A DNA stretch of 64,000 nt, taken from positions 62,001-126,000 of the forward strand of contig CAWDZA010000023.1 of the NCBI GenBank assembly GCA_963806635.1. Direction: 5' to 3'. The notes under the pieces are model-generated. The model was given only the letters and a program-made list of their open reading frames with translations. It did not search any database and had not been told where the DNA came from. The DNA is from CAVVEQ01 sp963806635 (GTDB taxonomy: Bacteria; Chloroflexota; Anaerolineae; Anaerolineales; Anaerolineaceae). This document shows, one piece after another, positions 7,988-16,940 of this stretch. Position numbers and translations under genes: made by a program. The first letter of the stretch is position 1. Each line of letters opens with the position of its first letter.

Positions 7988-8971
7988 ATGAGTGACCTTT
8001 CTTTGCCATCGTTTGAACCAGGGCGTCTTCCCGAGCGTCCACCCTTTGGTACCGGCCATCCACCAGGACCACCACCAAATGGTCCCGATTTTGGCCGCCC
8101 GCCCGGACCGCCGCCGATGATGGATACCAGCGTCTACAAGCGCAAGTGGCTGGATGTGCCCTACGCGCTCCAATCCCCGAACCAGCGCGTTGATATCTAC
8201 CTGCCAGACGAGGGCAAAGGTCCCTTCCCGGTGATCGCTGTTATCCACGGCGGGGCATTCATGATGGGCGATAAGAGGGATGTACAGCAGCTGCCCATGC
8301 TGGAAGGGCTGAAGCGGGGCTACGCGGTGGTCTGCATTGAATACCGGCTGAGCGGGGAAGCGATCTTCCCGGCGCAGATCTACGATTGCAAAGCTGCCAT
8401 CCGATTTCTCCGCGCGAACGCTCAAAAGTACGGATTCGACCCGAAGCGGATCGCTGCCTGGGGCGGATCGGCTGGTGGTCATTTAAGCTCCCTGGTGGGT
8501 ACAAGCGCCGGAGTGAAGGATCTTGAGGATCTTTCAATGGGTTTCCCTGCGGAGGATTGTTCTGTGCAGGCTGTGGTGGACTGGTACGGCCCCACGGAAG
8601 ATTTCCTCAAAATGGACGAAGAGCTACGAGGCAGCGGCTGCGGTGTGCCCGACCATTCCGCGCCGGAATCACCAGAATCCTTGCTACTTGGCTCCTTGAT
8701 CACCGATGTGCCGGAGCTGGTGCGCCGGGCAAGCCCGATGACCTATGTATCCGCCCATACTCCCCCATTCCTCATTCAGCACGGGCTTTTGGACCAGCTG
8801 GTGCCCGTGCAGCAATCGATCCACTTTGCGGAGGCCATTGAAAAAGCAGCCGGGAAGGATCGCGTGACCCTGGAGCTATTCCCCGGGGTGTACCATGCAG
8901 ACCCGGCTTTTGAGACCCCTCAGAATACATCAAGGGTGTTGGACTTCCTGGATTCGGTGCTTAAGAAATGA
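7988..8971 (+). CDS. Alpha/beta-hydrolase (esterase/lipase, BD-FAE-like) with proline-rich N-terminus
   Basis: 327 residues. Residues 1-50 are unusually rich in Pro and Gly (PGPPPNGPDFGRPPGPPP). The hydrolase domain starts near residue 53 with the oxyanion motif IHGGAF, the nucleophile elbow GGSAGG (Ser near 160) and the catalytic His in GVYHADPAF near the C-terminus. No signal peptide is visible, so it is probably cytoplasmic. Its stop overlaps the start of the next hydrolase gene (ATGA), so the two are coupled. The substrate is probably a carboxylic ester; the specific one is unknown. What the proline-rich tail does is not known. Confidence 0.85.
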   Translation: MSDLSLPSFEPGRLPERPPFGTGHPPGPPPNGPDFGRPPGPPPMMDTSVYKRKWLDVPYALQSPNQRVDIYLPDEGKGPFPVIAVIHGGAFMMGDKRDVQQLPMLEGLKRGYAVVCIEYRLSGEAIFPAQIYDCKAAIRFLRANAQKYGFDPKRIAAWGGSAGGHLSSLVGTSAGVKDLEDLSMGFPAEDCSVQAVVDWYGPTEDFLKMDEELRGSGCGVPDHSAPESPESLLLGSLITDVPELVRRASPMTYVSAHTPPFLIQHGLLDQLVPVQQSIHFAEAIEKAAGKDRVTLELFPGVYHADPAFETPQNTSRVLDFLDSVLKK

Positions 8972-9776
8972 CCGGGCAGGCATTCTTCAAGACCAGCCTG
9001 ATCGGGGAGGGCATCTGGTCCATCAGCGGATCAGCCAACGATCAGATGTACCTGGTGCAGGGAAGGGATAAGGCGCTGCTGGTGGATACAGGCATGGGGG
9101 TGGGGGACCTGGCTGGCCTGGTGCGCTCTCTCACCAGCCTGCCGGTGTTGGTGGTGAACACCCATGGCCACCCCGACCATGCCGGTGGGAACGGCGGGTT
9201 TGATGTGGTTTACCTGCACCCGGCAGATGAACCTATTATGAAGAAAATGTGCACGAATGAGTACCGCCTGAACGACCTCAAAGCATTCCATGGGGATGGC
9301 ACACCAGCCTTCCAGCGCATGGCAGCCGGGCTGGTCAGCTTCCGGGAAATTCGCATGCTGCCGTTGGCTCAAGGTATGTGCTTCGACTTGGGCGGCAGGA
9401 CGTTTGAGGTGGTGGAGTTGCCCGGGCACACCCCTGGTGGTGTTTGCCTGTCTGAACGAAGAGGAAGGGACTCATGTTTACCGGGGATATGATCGTTGAA
9501 ACTCCGGTATGGATGTACTTGAAACATTCCCTGCCGCTCGAGGTTTACCTGGCCAGCCTTCGGAAGATCAACCAGAGAAGATTCGATACCCTGTTTCCCG
9601 GGCACCAGCCGACTCCCCTGGGCAGGGAAAACCTGGACGACCTGATCGTGTGCACGGTAGAGATCCTGGCAGAACCCGGGATTGGGAAGCTTGAACGAAC
9701 TTTTGCCGGCGAAGGATTGCTTTGGAAACACGGCAGGGCGTCCATCATTTATGACCCCAAGAAATTGGGTGATTGA
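8968..9776 (+). CDS. Metallo-beta-lactamase-fold hydrolase, frameshifted
   Basis: Read as one gene of about 269 residues with a frameshift near 9471. The first part carries the zinc motif THGHPDHAGG and GHTPGG; the second part continues with MFTGDM (the Asp ligand) and FPGHQPTP (the last His ligand). A single missing C at 9471 (GACTC for GACCTC) would restore one frame through this join. The fold covers thioester hydrolases, lactonases and similar enzymes, and the substrate cannot be named. It overlaps the upstream esterase gene by 4 nt. Either a sequencing error or a young pseudogene; error is favoured because both halves are conserved. Confidence 0.75.
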
Positions 9777-9801
9777 CTTTTGGTTAAGAATCCCGTACAC
9801 T
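9773..9801 (+). promoter_or_regulatory. Sigma70-type promoter of the first sugar ABC operon
   Basis: TTGACT, 17-nt spacer, TACACT. It overlaps the end of the preceding hydrolase gene and lies about 160 nt before the receptor gene. It resembles the promoter of the second sugar operon at 13905. Confidence 0.65.
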
Positions 9802-9818
9802 ATTAGCATAACACAATG

Positions 9819-9833
9819 TGAAACATGGTTTCA
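9819..9833 (+). promoter_or_regulatory. Putative operator, inverted repeat TGAAAC-ATG-GTTTCA
   Basis: Perfect 6-3-6 inverted repeat starting 18 nt after the -10 box, at about +10, where a bound repressor would block transcription. The half-site resembles those of IclR/KdgR-like regulators. A related repeat (GTTTCA-ATAGG-TGAAAC) sits at nearly the same place before the second sugar operon. Confidence 0.5.
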
Positions 9834-9867
9834 TCAGACGATACAACTACAAGAATAATTGCATTAA

Positions 9868-9874
9868 AAGGAGG
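9868..9874 (+). promoter_or_regulatory. Orphan Shine-Dalgarno-like element before the first sugar receptor gene
   Basis: AAAAGGAGGAA with AAGGAGG as core, 86 nt before the ATG at 9960 and without a start codon at proper distance. A second, normal site (AAGGAG) stands directly before the gene. Confidence 0.4.
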
Positions 9875-9959
9875 AATTCAGGAGAGATACTATCAAATAC
9901 AATGAATTGTCGCAACGTGAGAGGAAGTTAATGAATAACCATTTTTCAAGGAGAAGAGA

Positions 9960-11077
9960 ATGAGTAAAAAGATTTTGATGATCATGTCTGGCTTGCTGAT
10001 CGCTGCCGTTCTTTTGGCAGCTTGCCAACCTGCAGCCCCCGCAGCCACCGAAGTGCCCGCCGCGCCTGCTGCAACGGAAGCACCTGCCGCCCCGGCAGCC
10101 ACGGAAGCTCCTGCAGCTCGGCCGCAGCCCCGGCTGAAGACACCACAGTATCCATGATACCTGCAGTAGCAGGTGCGCCATTGGATATCAAAGGCAAAGT
10201 TATCTGCTATATCATTCCGTCGCTTGCCAACCCATTCCTGAACGGCGTGGCAACTTCCGTTACCGAAAAATTCAAGGCTGATGGTGTGGAAGTGAAGGTC
10301 TACGGCGCTGATGAAGGTGGTTTGAATCAGCAATTCGACCAGATCGAGAATTGTATCTCGATGAAAACCGATATGATGTATGTCATGGCCGCCGGCGAGT
10401 TTGCCCAGCTGCTGCCCTCCGTTGAAGAAGCCAAAAAAGCTGGCATCACTGTGATGGGTGTTCCGCCGCTGCAACTGGCACCATTTGATGCCATTATGCA
10501 CACCAGCCAGAAAGAAGATGGCCAGAAAGTTGCCAAGATGGCTTGCGATTTTATCAATGCCCGCTACCCGGATGCTCCGGATGGGAGTGTTGAAACAGTC
10601 ATCGTTGGCGGTGCCAGTGCAAGTGTTGGGATGGCTCTGCGCCATGAAGGTTACCTGACCATCAAAGACATTTGCCCTAAGGCCAAGCTTGTCATGGATA
10701 TGGACATCCCCACGGATAGCATCCCCGCCGGTCAGGCCGCTGCCGAGAACGCTTTAACCGCAAATCCAAACACCAAGGTATTTATTGGCCAATCCACAGC
10801 CCATGCCCAGGGTATTGCCAACGCCATCAAAGCGCTGCCGAATGTAAACATCGATGATTACGGCGTCTTCGCGGGCGATATGGATCCTTCCCAGATCCCC
10901 GTCGTTACCGCCTGCAAGGATCCCTACAAGGGTTTTGTCGCCATCGGCGGAACTTCTCTTGACCAGGCCACCTACGACCAGCTCAAGAAAATGCTGCAGG
11001 GCTTGGAACATCCAAACATCATCAACGATGTTTTGGATCCGATCACCTGCGATTTCACCACGCTAGCCCCGAAATAA
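9960..11077 (+). CDS. Sugar ABC transporter substrate-binding lipoprotein (RbsB-like), frameshifted in linker
   Basis: About 372 residues when the two frames are joined. Signal peptide with lipobox LLAAC (C22), then repeats of AATEAPAAP as a linker. The type-1 periplasmic binding fold (Peripla_BP_4) begins at DIKGKVICYIIPSLANPF. One base is missing near 10117-10121, inside the repetitive GC-rich linker, and the rest is uninterrupted. The ATG has AAGGAG 8 nt upstream. It is the receptor of the ATPase and permease that follow; the ligand is a sugar or polyol, not definable further. Likely sequencing error in a repeat, though slippage in a tandem repeat is also possible. Confidence 0.85.
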
Positions 11078-11095
11078 GATTCGTTTGTTCATAAT

Positions 11096-11130
11096 ATTTG
11101 AGAAGGGAGGCTACCCCTCCCTTCTCAAAT
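11096..11130 (+). terminator. Hairpin between receptor and ATPase genes
   Basis: Perfect 15-bp stem ATTTGAGAAGGGAGG / CCTCCCTTCTCAAAT with a 5-nt loop, starting 18 nt after the receptor stop and ending 20 nt before the ATPase gene. There is no U-run. Likely a partial terminator or mRNA stabiliser that makes the receptor more abundant than the downstream subunits. Confidence 0.65.
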
Positions 11131-11150
11131 TATCAGAGGTGTAATACCGA

Positions 11151-12638
11151 ATGGATGCAAAGGTAGTCTTATCCCTGGAAAATATCACCAAGAGATACCC
11201 GGGTGTGCTTGCTCTGAATAATGTTTCAATGAGTTTTCTTGAAGGCGAGGTTCACGCTTTGCTGGGGGAAAATGGCGCCGGTAAATCCACCCTGATCAAA
11301 GCGGTGGCTGGAGCCATCGATATCGATTCAGGAATTATTAAAATTAATGGACAGGAATATCCCAAGATCACGCCTTCTCTTTCCAAAAGTTTAGGTATTG
11401 AAGTCATTTATCAGGAGTTCAATCTTGTCCCCGCATTATCGGTTGCAGAGAACATTTACCTGTGCGAAAAAACTGAAAACTCGATCCTGTTTAGCGCCAA
11501 AGAAATCGAGAAAAAAGCAGCCGAAGTCCTGGATAAATTTGGGGTGAATATTGACCCGCAATGTGCGGTGCAGGATTTATCCATTGCCGAACAACAGATC
11601 GTTGAAATTGCAAAGGCAGTATCCAAAAATGTGAAAATATTGATCATGGACGAACCTTCGGCTCCGCTGAGCGTAACGGAAGTGGAGTTGATGTTCAAGA
11701 TCATTAATCAATTAAAACAAAAAGGTGTGACGGTCATTTATATTTCACATCGTTTGGAAGAGGTTTTCCAGATCTCTGATCGCGTGAGCGTGATGCGGGA
11801 TGGATGCTATATCGCGACTAAATTAACAAAAGATACGAACCGGCAGGAACTGATCAACCTGATGGTTGGCCGGGAATTGAAGGAGAGTTACCCCCGTCGA
11901 AAAAATCCCCCGGGTGAAATTGCTTTGGAAGCCAGAGGTCTCACCGGAAATGGCGATCGAAATATCTCCTTTTCAGTCCGGAAAGGTGAAATACTGGGGG
12001 TATCCGGGCTGGTGGGCGCGGGACGAACGGAATTGGCTCAGCTGCTCTTCGGCGCTGCCCCCATGGAACAAGGCGAGATCCTGATCAATGGGAATACTGT
12101 AAAAATCAAATCTCCTTCGGATGCCATTGATCATAAAATTGGATTTCTCACCGAGGACAGAAAGGGGCAGGGGCTGTTCCTTGATATGACGGTCAAATGG
12201 AACATCAGTTTCCCGATCGTCAAACGCATCTCGAAATATGGCGTTGTCGATACAAAAGCGGAAGATGGCATTGCCACCAAATACAAAGATCGGATCAATA
12301 TCAAGACCCCCAGTTTGCTGCAGCAGGTGATCAATCTGAGCGGCGGCAATCAGCAAAAAGTGGTTCTCGCCAAATCCCTGGCAGCCGAATCGGATATTTT
12401 GATCTTTGACGAACCGACCCGCGGGATCGATGTTGGCGCAAAACAGGAAATCTATCACCTGATGACCGAACTTGCTGATAATGGGATCGCCATCGTGATG
12501 ATCTCTTCTGACATGGAGGAATTACTGGGGATGTCGGACCGGATCATCGTCATGTGTGAAGGCGAATTGGCCGGAGAGGTCCAACGAGACAAATTCAATC
12601 AAAATTACATTCTTGACTGTGCATCTGGAACCCATTAA
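11151..12638 (+). CDS. Sugar ABC transporter ATPase (RbsA/MglA-like, two ATPase domains)
   Basis: 495 residues. N-half: Walker A GENGAGKSTLIK, signature LSIAEQQ, Walker B LIMDEPSAPLS. C-half: degenerate Walker A GLVGAGRTE, signature LSGGNQQK, Walker B LIFDEPTRGID. This is the usual pattern for CUT2-type sugar ATPases, where the second site is catalytically weak. It is closely similar to the ATPase at 15444 and probably a tandem duplicate. Confidence 0.93.
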   Translation: MDAKVVLSLENITKRYPGVLALNNVSMSFLEGEVHALLGENGAGKSTLIKAVAGAIDIDSGIIKINGQEYPKITPSLSKSLGIEVIYQEFNLVPALSVAENIYLCEKTENSILFSAKEIEKKAAEVLDKFGVNIDPQCAVQDLSIAEQQIVEIAKAVSKNVKILIMDEPSAPLSVTEVELMFKIINQLKQKGVTVIYISHRLEEVFQISDRVSVMRDGCYIATKLTKDTNRQELINLMVGRELKESYPRRKNPPGEIALEARGLTGNGDRNISFSVRKGEILGVSGLVGAGRTELAQLLFGAAPMEQGEILINGNTVKIKSPSDAIDHKIGFLTEDRKGQGLFLDMTVKWNISFPIVKRISKYGVVDTKAEDGIATKYKDRINIKTPSLLQQVINLSGGNQQKVVLAKSLAAESDILIFDEPTRGIDVGAKQEIYHLMTELADNGIAIVMISSDMEELLGMSDRIIVMCEGELAGEVQRDKFNQNYILDCASGTH

Positions 12639-12655
12639 CTTTAGAGGATTGAGTG

Positions 12656-13657
12656 ATGAATCAACAATCTACTGCTTCGAATAACTTCGGCACCCGCATC
12701 ACAACACTCATGAAAAAGAATGTGCCATTTCTGATCCTGCTTTCATTATTGATCCTCTTCTCATTTATGGCACCCAATTTTATGACCTTTGGAAATCTCC
12801 GCATCCTGATCCGCCAGGTATCATTTTCGGGAATTGCGGCCGTCGGACTTATGTTTGTCATGATCAGCGGTGGAATTGACCTCTCGATCGGTTCCCAGGT
12901 CGTTCTAACCAATGTTCTTTTAGCGATCATGATGGTTTATGGGAAGATGGATCCCGTGGTGGCAATCCCGCTGATTTTGGGAGTGGGATTATTGCTGGGT
13001 ATGATCAATGGATTGCTCTCCATAACCCTTAAGATTCATCCACTCATCATTACCCTGGGCACTGCTGCAATTTATAAGGGCATTGGATACATCATCAATG
13101 CTTCCAGGAATATCATGGGGTTCCCCGATTCCTTCCGCTGGCTTGGCCAGGGATATGTCGGGGGAATCCCGGTGCCTGTCATCGTATGGGTTATTGTGGC
13201 GTTGATTGGCGCTTTCGTCCTGAACAAGACCTACTTTGGCAGACGGGTATATGCCCTGGGCGGAAACGAAGAAGCTGCCCGGCTGGCAGGGGTGCGTATC
13301 AACCGGATGAAAGTGTTCCTGTTTATGATCTGCGGTTTTACCGCAGCCATCACTTCTGTATTGCTTCTCTCCAGAGTTTTCGCCGGCCAGACGGTCACAG
13401 GCCAGGGGCTCGAATTCGACTGCTTGACGGCTGCGCTTCTGGGCGGGGTCAGCTTCAAGGGCGGTGAAGGCAGCGTCTTTGGTTTGGTGGTTGGTATCCT
13501 CATCATTGGCGTGCTCAACAATGCCATGCAATTGGCCAGCTTTCCGGATTTTTCGCAAACCGTGGTTAAAGGTGCTGTGCTATTGATCGCGGTGGCGATT
13601 GATGTTTACCAGAAAAATCGAAAAGCAAAGGCAACTGTCGCCAAAGTGGCTGCATAA
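12656..13657 (+). CDS. Sugar ABC transporter permease (RbsC-like)
   Basis: 333-residue CUT2 permease with about 8-10 hydrophobic segments. The family motif GGIDLSIGSQV lies near residue 70, GGNEEAARLAGV near 200 and the conserved LLGGVSFKGGEGS near 260. GTG at 12653 directly precedes the ATG; ATG at 12656 is chosen for its spacing to AGAGGA. It ends the first sugar operon and is followed by a strong hairpin. Confidence 0.92.
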   Translation: MNQQSTASNNFGTRITTLMKKNVPFLILLSLLILFSFMAPNFMTFGNLRILIRQVSFSGIAAVGLMFVMISGGIDLSIGSQVVLTNVLLAIMMVYGKMDPVVAIPLILGVGLLLGMINGLLSITLKIHPLIITLGTAAIYKGIGYIINASRNIMGFPDSFRWLGQGYVGGIPVPVIVWVIVALIGAFVLNKTYFGRRVYALGGNEEAARLAGVRINRMKVFLFMICGFTAAITSVLLLSRVFAGQTVTGQGLEFDCLTAALLGGVSFKGGEGSVFGLVVGILIIGVLNNAMQLASFPDFSQTVVKGAVLLIAVAIDVYQKNRKAKATVAKVAA

Positions 13658-13687
13658 AAGACTTGATCCACTTCAGAATCGGAAATC

Positions 13688-13725
13688 AAAAAGAGAATCT
13701 CTAATCCGGAGATTCTCTTTTTGTC
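13688..13725 (+). terminator. Rho-independent terminator of the first sugar operon
   Basis: Perfect 14-bp stem AAAAAGAGAATCTC / GAGATTCTCTTTTT with a 7-nt loop; the right arm ends in a U-run. It is the clearest terminator in the 430-nt gap between the two sugar operons; the rest of that gap holds the promoter and operators described below. Confidence 0.85.
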
Positions 13726-13904
13726 TGACAGGATCTTAATAAATATGGTTATCAAATGCTTGGAATGGTAATGGCCACACGTGTCAACGCCCCCAGGATC
13801 ATTTTTGGTATGAGGATAGAAATGGGGAAGAGCATCTTTTCATAAAGGGGTGGTTAAAAATGTGTATGTTCGACGATTATCTTCTCCCCTGAATAAATCC
13901 GCGA

Positions 13905-13933
13905 TTGACATTAGTGTTGTAAAGTCGTATACT
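13905..13933 (+). promoter_or_regulatory. Near-consensus sigma70 promoter of the second sugar ABC operon
   Basis: TTGACA, 17-nt spacer, TATACT. The -35 box is a perfect match. It lies 156 nt before the receptor gene, with two inverted repeats over and just after the -10 box. Confidence 0.8.
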
Positions 13934-13942
13934 GTTATACGA
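13925..13942 (+). promoter_or_regulatory. Putative operator over the -10 box, TCGTATA-CTGT-TATACGA
   Basis: Perfect 7-4-7 inverted repeat that contains the -10 box TATACT, so a bound repressor would exclude RNA polymerase. The GTATAC-like half-site recalls GntR-family (FCD) operators. No such regulator gene is in the window. Confidence 0.5.
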
Positions 13943-13948
13943 AACAAA

Positions 13949-13965
13949 GTTTCAATAGGTGAAAC
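13949..13965 (+). promoter_or_regulatory. Putative operator, GTTTCA-ATAGG-TGAAAC
   Basis: Perfect 6-5-6 inverted repeat 16 nt after the -10 box. It uses the same half-site as the repeat at 9819-9833 in inverted order, which suggests shared control of the two tandem operons. Confidence 0.45.
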
Positions 13966-13982
13966 TATGAATTTTCTCTTAC

Positions 13983-13988
13983 AGGAGG
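13983..13988 (+). promoter_or_regulatory. Orphan Shine-Dalgarno-like element before the second sugar receptor gene
   Basis: AGGAGGGTG about 100 nt before the ATG at 14089. The GTG that overlaps it is too close to serve as a start. The true site (AAAAGGAGAAG) lies directly before the gene. Confidence 0.35.
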
Positions 13989-14088
13989 GTGAAAGAGGGC
14001 GAAAAAGGTCAAATGAACAAGATTGCGCCATTCCAATGTAATGCAGGTCACGGTCTCTGGTTTTCGAATCTTTTAAAAGGAGAAGAAA

Positions 14089-15303
14089 ATGAGTAAGAAA
14101 ATTTTGTCCGTTCTGTCAATTTTTCTGATAACCGCTTTCATCCTGACTGCCTGCCAGCCGGCAGCACCCGTCGCCACCGAAGCGGCGGCGCCAGCAGAGC
14201 CCGCGGCACCAGCAGCCACCGAAGCTCCCGCCCAGCCGGCAGGGAAGCCGGTTTTGGCAGTCGCGCTGCCAGCGCTCGATAATCCCCTGATGCTTGGTTT
14301 CAAGGATGCCTTTACCAAGGCATTTGGCGACAAGTATGACGTCCAGGTGGCCAGCGCGGATGGGAACCCGAACAACCAGGCGACCCAGGTGGAAAATTTC
14401 ACCGCCATGAAGCCCGCCTTCCTATTTGCCATGCCCGCGGAAGCTACCAGCCTGGTCCCGAAGCTGATCGCTGCCCGCGATGCCGGGGTGAAAGTACTGG
14501 TTGCCGGGGGAGACCCTGGTGATGACAAGGCCTACGATAGTGTCATGATGATGAACCAGTATCTTGCGGGGATGTATGAAGCCTACATGGCCAAACAGTG
14601 GGTGGATGCAACTTACCCGGATGCAAAAGATGGTACGGTCGAAACTGCCATCCTTGAATCAACCCTAAACACCGATGCTGCAAATCGTTCAGCCGGAATG
14701 AAAATGATCGCTGAACCCTGGCTGAAGAACGTCAAGGGAGAATACGTTGATGCTACGGGGAAGGTAGTCACCGAAGCCGATAAAGTTGCCAATCCTGCCT
14801 ACTCTTCCAAAGTGAAAGTGGTTGCTGATACCCAGGCGGAGATGTTCCAGGCTGGTCAGACTGCCATGCAGAATATCCTGACGACCAACCCGAATGTCAA
14901 GCTAGTCCTGGCTTACGCTGGTGACGGCGGAATGGGTGCGTCCCAGGCAATGCTGGATGAATATGCCAAGGGCAAGGGCGTCAGTGTGATCGATGACCTC
15001 AATAAAGTGGCGGTCTTTGGAATTGGGATGATCGGGCCGGAAGGCCAGGCGGTTTTAGATTCTGCCAACAATAAATCCCTTTTCCGCGGAACCATCCGAT
15101 TTGGCGGAGATCTCATAGGGCGGACCATGGAGTTTGCTCAGAAGATCCTAAACGGCGATATTCAGAAGATCATTTACGACCCGCTGGATATTGTCACAGT
15201 CGTGGGTGGGAAGTTGATGGGCGTGCCGATCACGGACACGGAGAATTTCCAGGTTCCGACCGAACCCGCACAGGAGATCAAATTAGGTCCTCCTCCGGGA
15301 TAA
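14089..15303 (+). CDS. Sugar ABC transporter substrate-binding lipoprotein (RbsB-like)
   Basis: 404 residues; lipobox ILTAC (C22), an Ala/Pro/Glu linker to about residue 58, then a type-1 periplasmic binding domain from AVALPALDNPLMLGF. First 25 residues nearly match the receptor at 9960 (MSKKIL...ACQPAAP), supporting operon duplication followed by divergence of the binding domain. Receptor of the ATPase and permease at 15444-17948. Ligand probably a sugar or related compound; unknown. Confidence 0.92.
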   Translation: MSKKILSVLSIFLITAFILTACQPAAPVATEAAAPAEPAAPAATEAPAQPAGKPVLAVALPALDNPLMLGFKDAFTKAFGDKYDVQVASADGNPNNQATQVENFTAMKPAFLFAMPAEATSLVPKLIAARDAGVKVLVAGGDPGDDKAYDSVMMMNQYLAGMYEAYMAKQWVDATYPDAKDGTVETAILESTLNTDAANRSAGMKMIAEPWLKNVKGEYVDATGKVVTEADKVANPAYSSKVKVVADTQAEMFQAGQTAMQNILTTNPNVKLVLAYAGDGGMGASQAMLDEYAKGKGVSVIDDLNKVAVFGIGMIGPEGQAVLDSANNKSLFRGTIRFGGDLIGRTMEFAQKILNGDIQKIIYDPLDIVTVVGGKLMGVPITDTENFQVPTEPAQEIKLGPPPG

Positions 15304-15379
15304 TATAATAATCTTAACTCAGCTCCAACACGATGGTCATTCATCCGCATTTGTTGGATGGTTACCGGTAATGATAAAA

Positions 15380-15419
15380 ATGGGCTGGGTTCAAACCCGA
15401 ACGGGTTTCCCCAGCCCAT
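15380..15419 (+). terminator. Hairpin between receptor and ATPase genes of the second sugar operon
   Basis: Two-part stem: ATGGGCTGGG pairs with CCCAGCCCAT, then AAACCCG pairs with CGGGTTT around a 2-nt tip, with a small internal loop. It starts 77 nt after the receptor stop. No U-run. Same position and likely role as the hairpin at 11096. Confidence 0.6.
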
Positions 15420-15443
15420 CATGTTGTCAAATTCAGGAGAGGC

Positions 15444-16928
15444 ATGGCTGATACCACGATCCTAACCATACGGAACATCACCAAGACCTACCCGGGCGTT
15501 ACTGCGCTTGATGATTTTTCCATGGAATTCAAACAGGGCGAGATCCATGCCCTTCTGGGCGAGAACGGAGCAGGCAAATCCACCTTAATCAAAATTATTT
15601 CCGGAGCAATCGAACCCGATAGCGGATTGATTGCTTTCGCTGGTCAGGAATATAAAAGCATTACCCCCGGGCACGCCCGGGATTTGGGGATCAAAGTGAT
15701 CTACCAGGAATTCAACCTGGTGGAATCGCTCAGCGTTGCCCAGAATATTTTCCTGGGGGAGACCGAGGGTTTCTTCACAGATCTTAAAGCAATTGTGCAA
15801 AAATCACGCGAGATCTTTGCTGAAATGAACGTGGATATCGACCCGAACGCAAAGGTGCGCTTTCTCAGCCCGGCAAAAAAGCAGCTGGTGGAAATCGCCA
15901 AGGTCATTTCCACAAAAGCGAAGATCCTGATCATGGATGAACCCAGCGCGCCGCTTTCGGCTTCGGAAGTGGAAACCATGTTTCGTATCATCGCCAAGCT
16001 CAAGAATGATGGAATTTCGATCATCTATATCTCCCACCGAATCGAGGAGCTCTTCCGCATCTCCGACCGGGTGACAGTCATGCGCGACGGGCGATACGTA
16101 AAAACCCTGGAAACCGCAAAAACCAACCGGAAGGAACTGATCAGCTTGATGGTTGGGCGGGAATTCAAGGAATATTATCCCAAGCGCAACAACCCGCCGG
16201 GCGAAGTGGTGATGGAGGTGAAGAACCTGAGCGGGAATGGCGATGAGAATATCTCTTTCGTGGTTCACAAAGGGGAAATCCTGGGGGTGGCAGGATTGGT
16301 GGGCTCCGGTCGGACGGAGATGGTAAACGTCCTTTTTGGGGCTGTGCCCAAGGATGGGGGGGAGATCTTCATCAACGGGAAAAAAGTGGAGATCAACAAC
16401 CCGGACGAGGCGATCAGCTTCGGCATCGGGTTGATCCCGGAGGACCGTAAATGGCAGGGTCTCATTCTGAATTCCACCGTGAAGTTTAATATCACCCTGG
16501 CCATCTATAACAAGTTAGCCCGGTATTCTCTGGTCAACTCCAGGTTGATGAACAGCATCGTTTCAAAATATGTCAATATGTTGAAAATTCGCACCCCTTC
16601 CGTGGAGCAACGGGTGAAGAACCTATCCGGAGGCAACCAGCAGAAGGTGGTGCTTGCCAAGACACTCGCCGCGGAGACAAACATCCTGATTTTTGACGAA
16701 CCCACCCGCGGGATAGATGTGGGAACCAAGCAGGAAATCTATATTCTAATGAACCAACTTGTGGACCAGGGCAAGGCGATCATCATGGTCTCGTCTGAAA
16801 TGGAAGAACTGCTGGGGATGTCGGATCGGTTGATCGTGCTTTTTGAAGGGCGCTTTATGGGGGAAGTCCCCAGGGAACAATTTGACCAGCGTCATGTCAT
16901 TGAGCTGGCTTCGGGTCATCCAGGTTAG
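15444..16928 (+). CDS. Sugar ABC transporter ATPase (RbsA/MglA-like)
   Basis: 494 residues, two ATPase domains. N-half: GENGAGKSTLIK, LSPAKKQ in place of the signature, LIMDEPSAPLS. C-half: GLVGSGRTE, LSGGNQQK, LIFDEPTRGID. It is very close to the protein at 11151 throughout, including the YPKRNNPPGE linker. AGGAGAGGC precedes the ATG. Confidence 0.93.
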   Translation: MADTTILTIRNITKTYPGVTALDDFSMEFKQGEIHALLGENGAGKSTLIKIISGAIEPDSGLIAFAGQEYKSITPGHARDLGIKVIYQEFNLVESLSVAQNIFLGETEGFFTDLKAIVQKSREIFAEMNVDIDPNAKVRFLSPAKKQLVEIAKVISTKAKILIMDEPSAPLSASEVETMFRIIAKLKNDGISIIYISHRIEELFRISDRVTVMRDGRYVKTLETAKTNRKELISLMVGREFKEYYPKRNNPPGEVVMEVKNLSGNGDENISFVVHKGEILGVAGLVGSGRTEMVNVLFGAVPKDGGEIFINGKKVEINNPDEAISFGIGLIPEDRKWQGLILNSTVKFNITLAIYNKLARYSLVNSRLMNSIVSKYVNMLKIRTPSVEQRVKNLSGGNQQKVVLAKTLAAETNILIFDEPTRGIDVGTKQEIYILMNQLVDQGKAIIMVSSEMEELLGMSDRLIVLFEGRFMGEVPREQFDQRHVIELASGHPG

Positions 16929-16940
16929 GAAGAGGAAACC

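Noticed and set aside
9902..9931. Nine-codon frame MNCRNVRGS after the orphan SD at 9868
   Set aside because: The start is about 28 nt from the SD, too far for initiation; kept only as part of the untranslated leader.
10030..10130. Tandem repeat in DNA encoding AATEAPAAP units
   Set aside because: Explained as the flexible linker after the lipobox, found in all receptor lipoproteins here; not a mobile or CRISPR repeat.
13967..14041. 24-codon frame that could be a leader peptide before the second sugar receptor gene
   Set aside because: Only a weak ribosome site and no attenuator structure behind it; not supportable as a gene.
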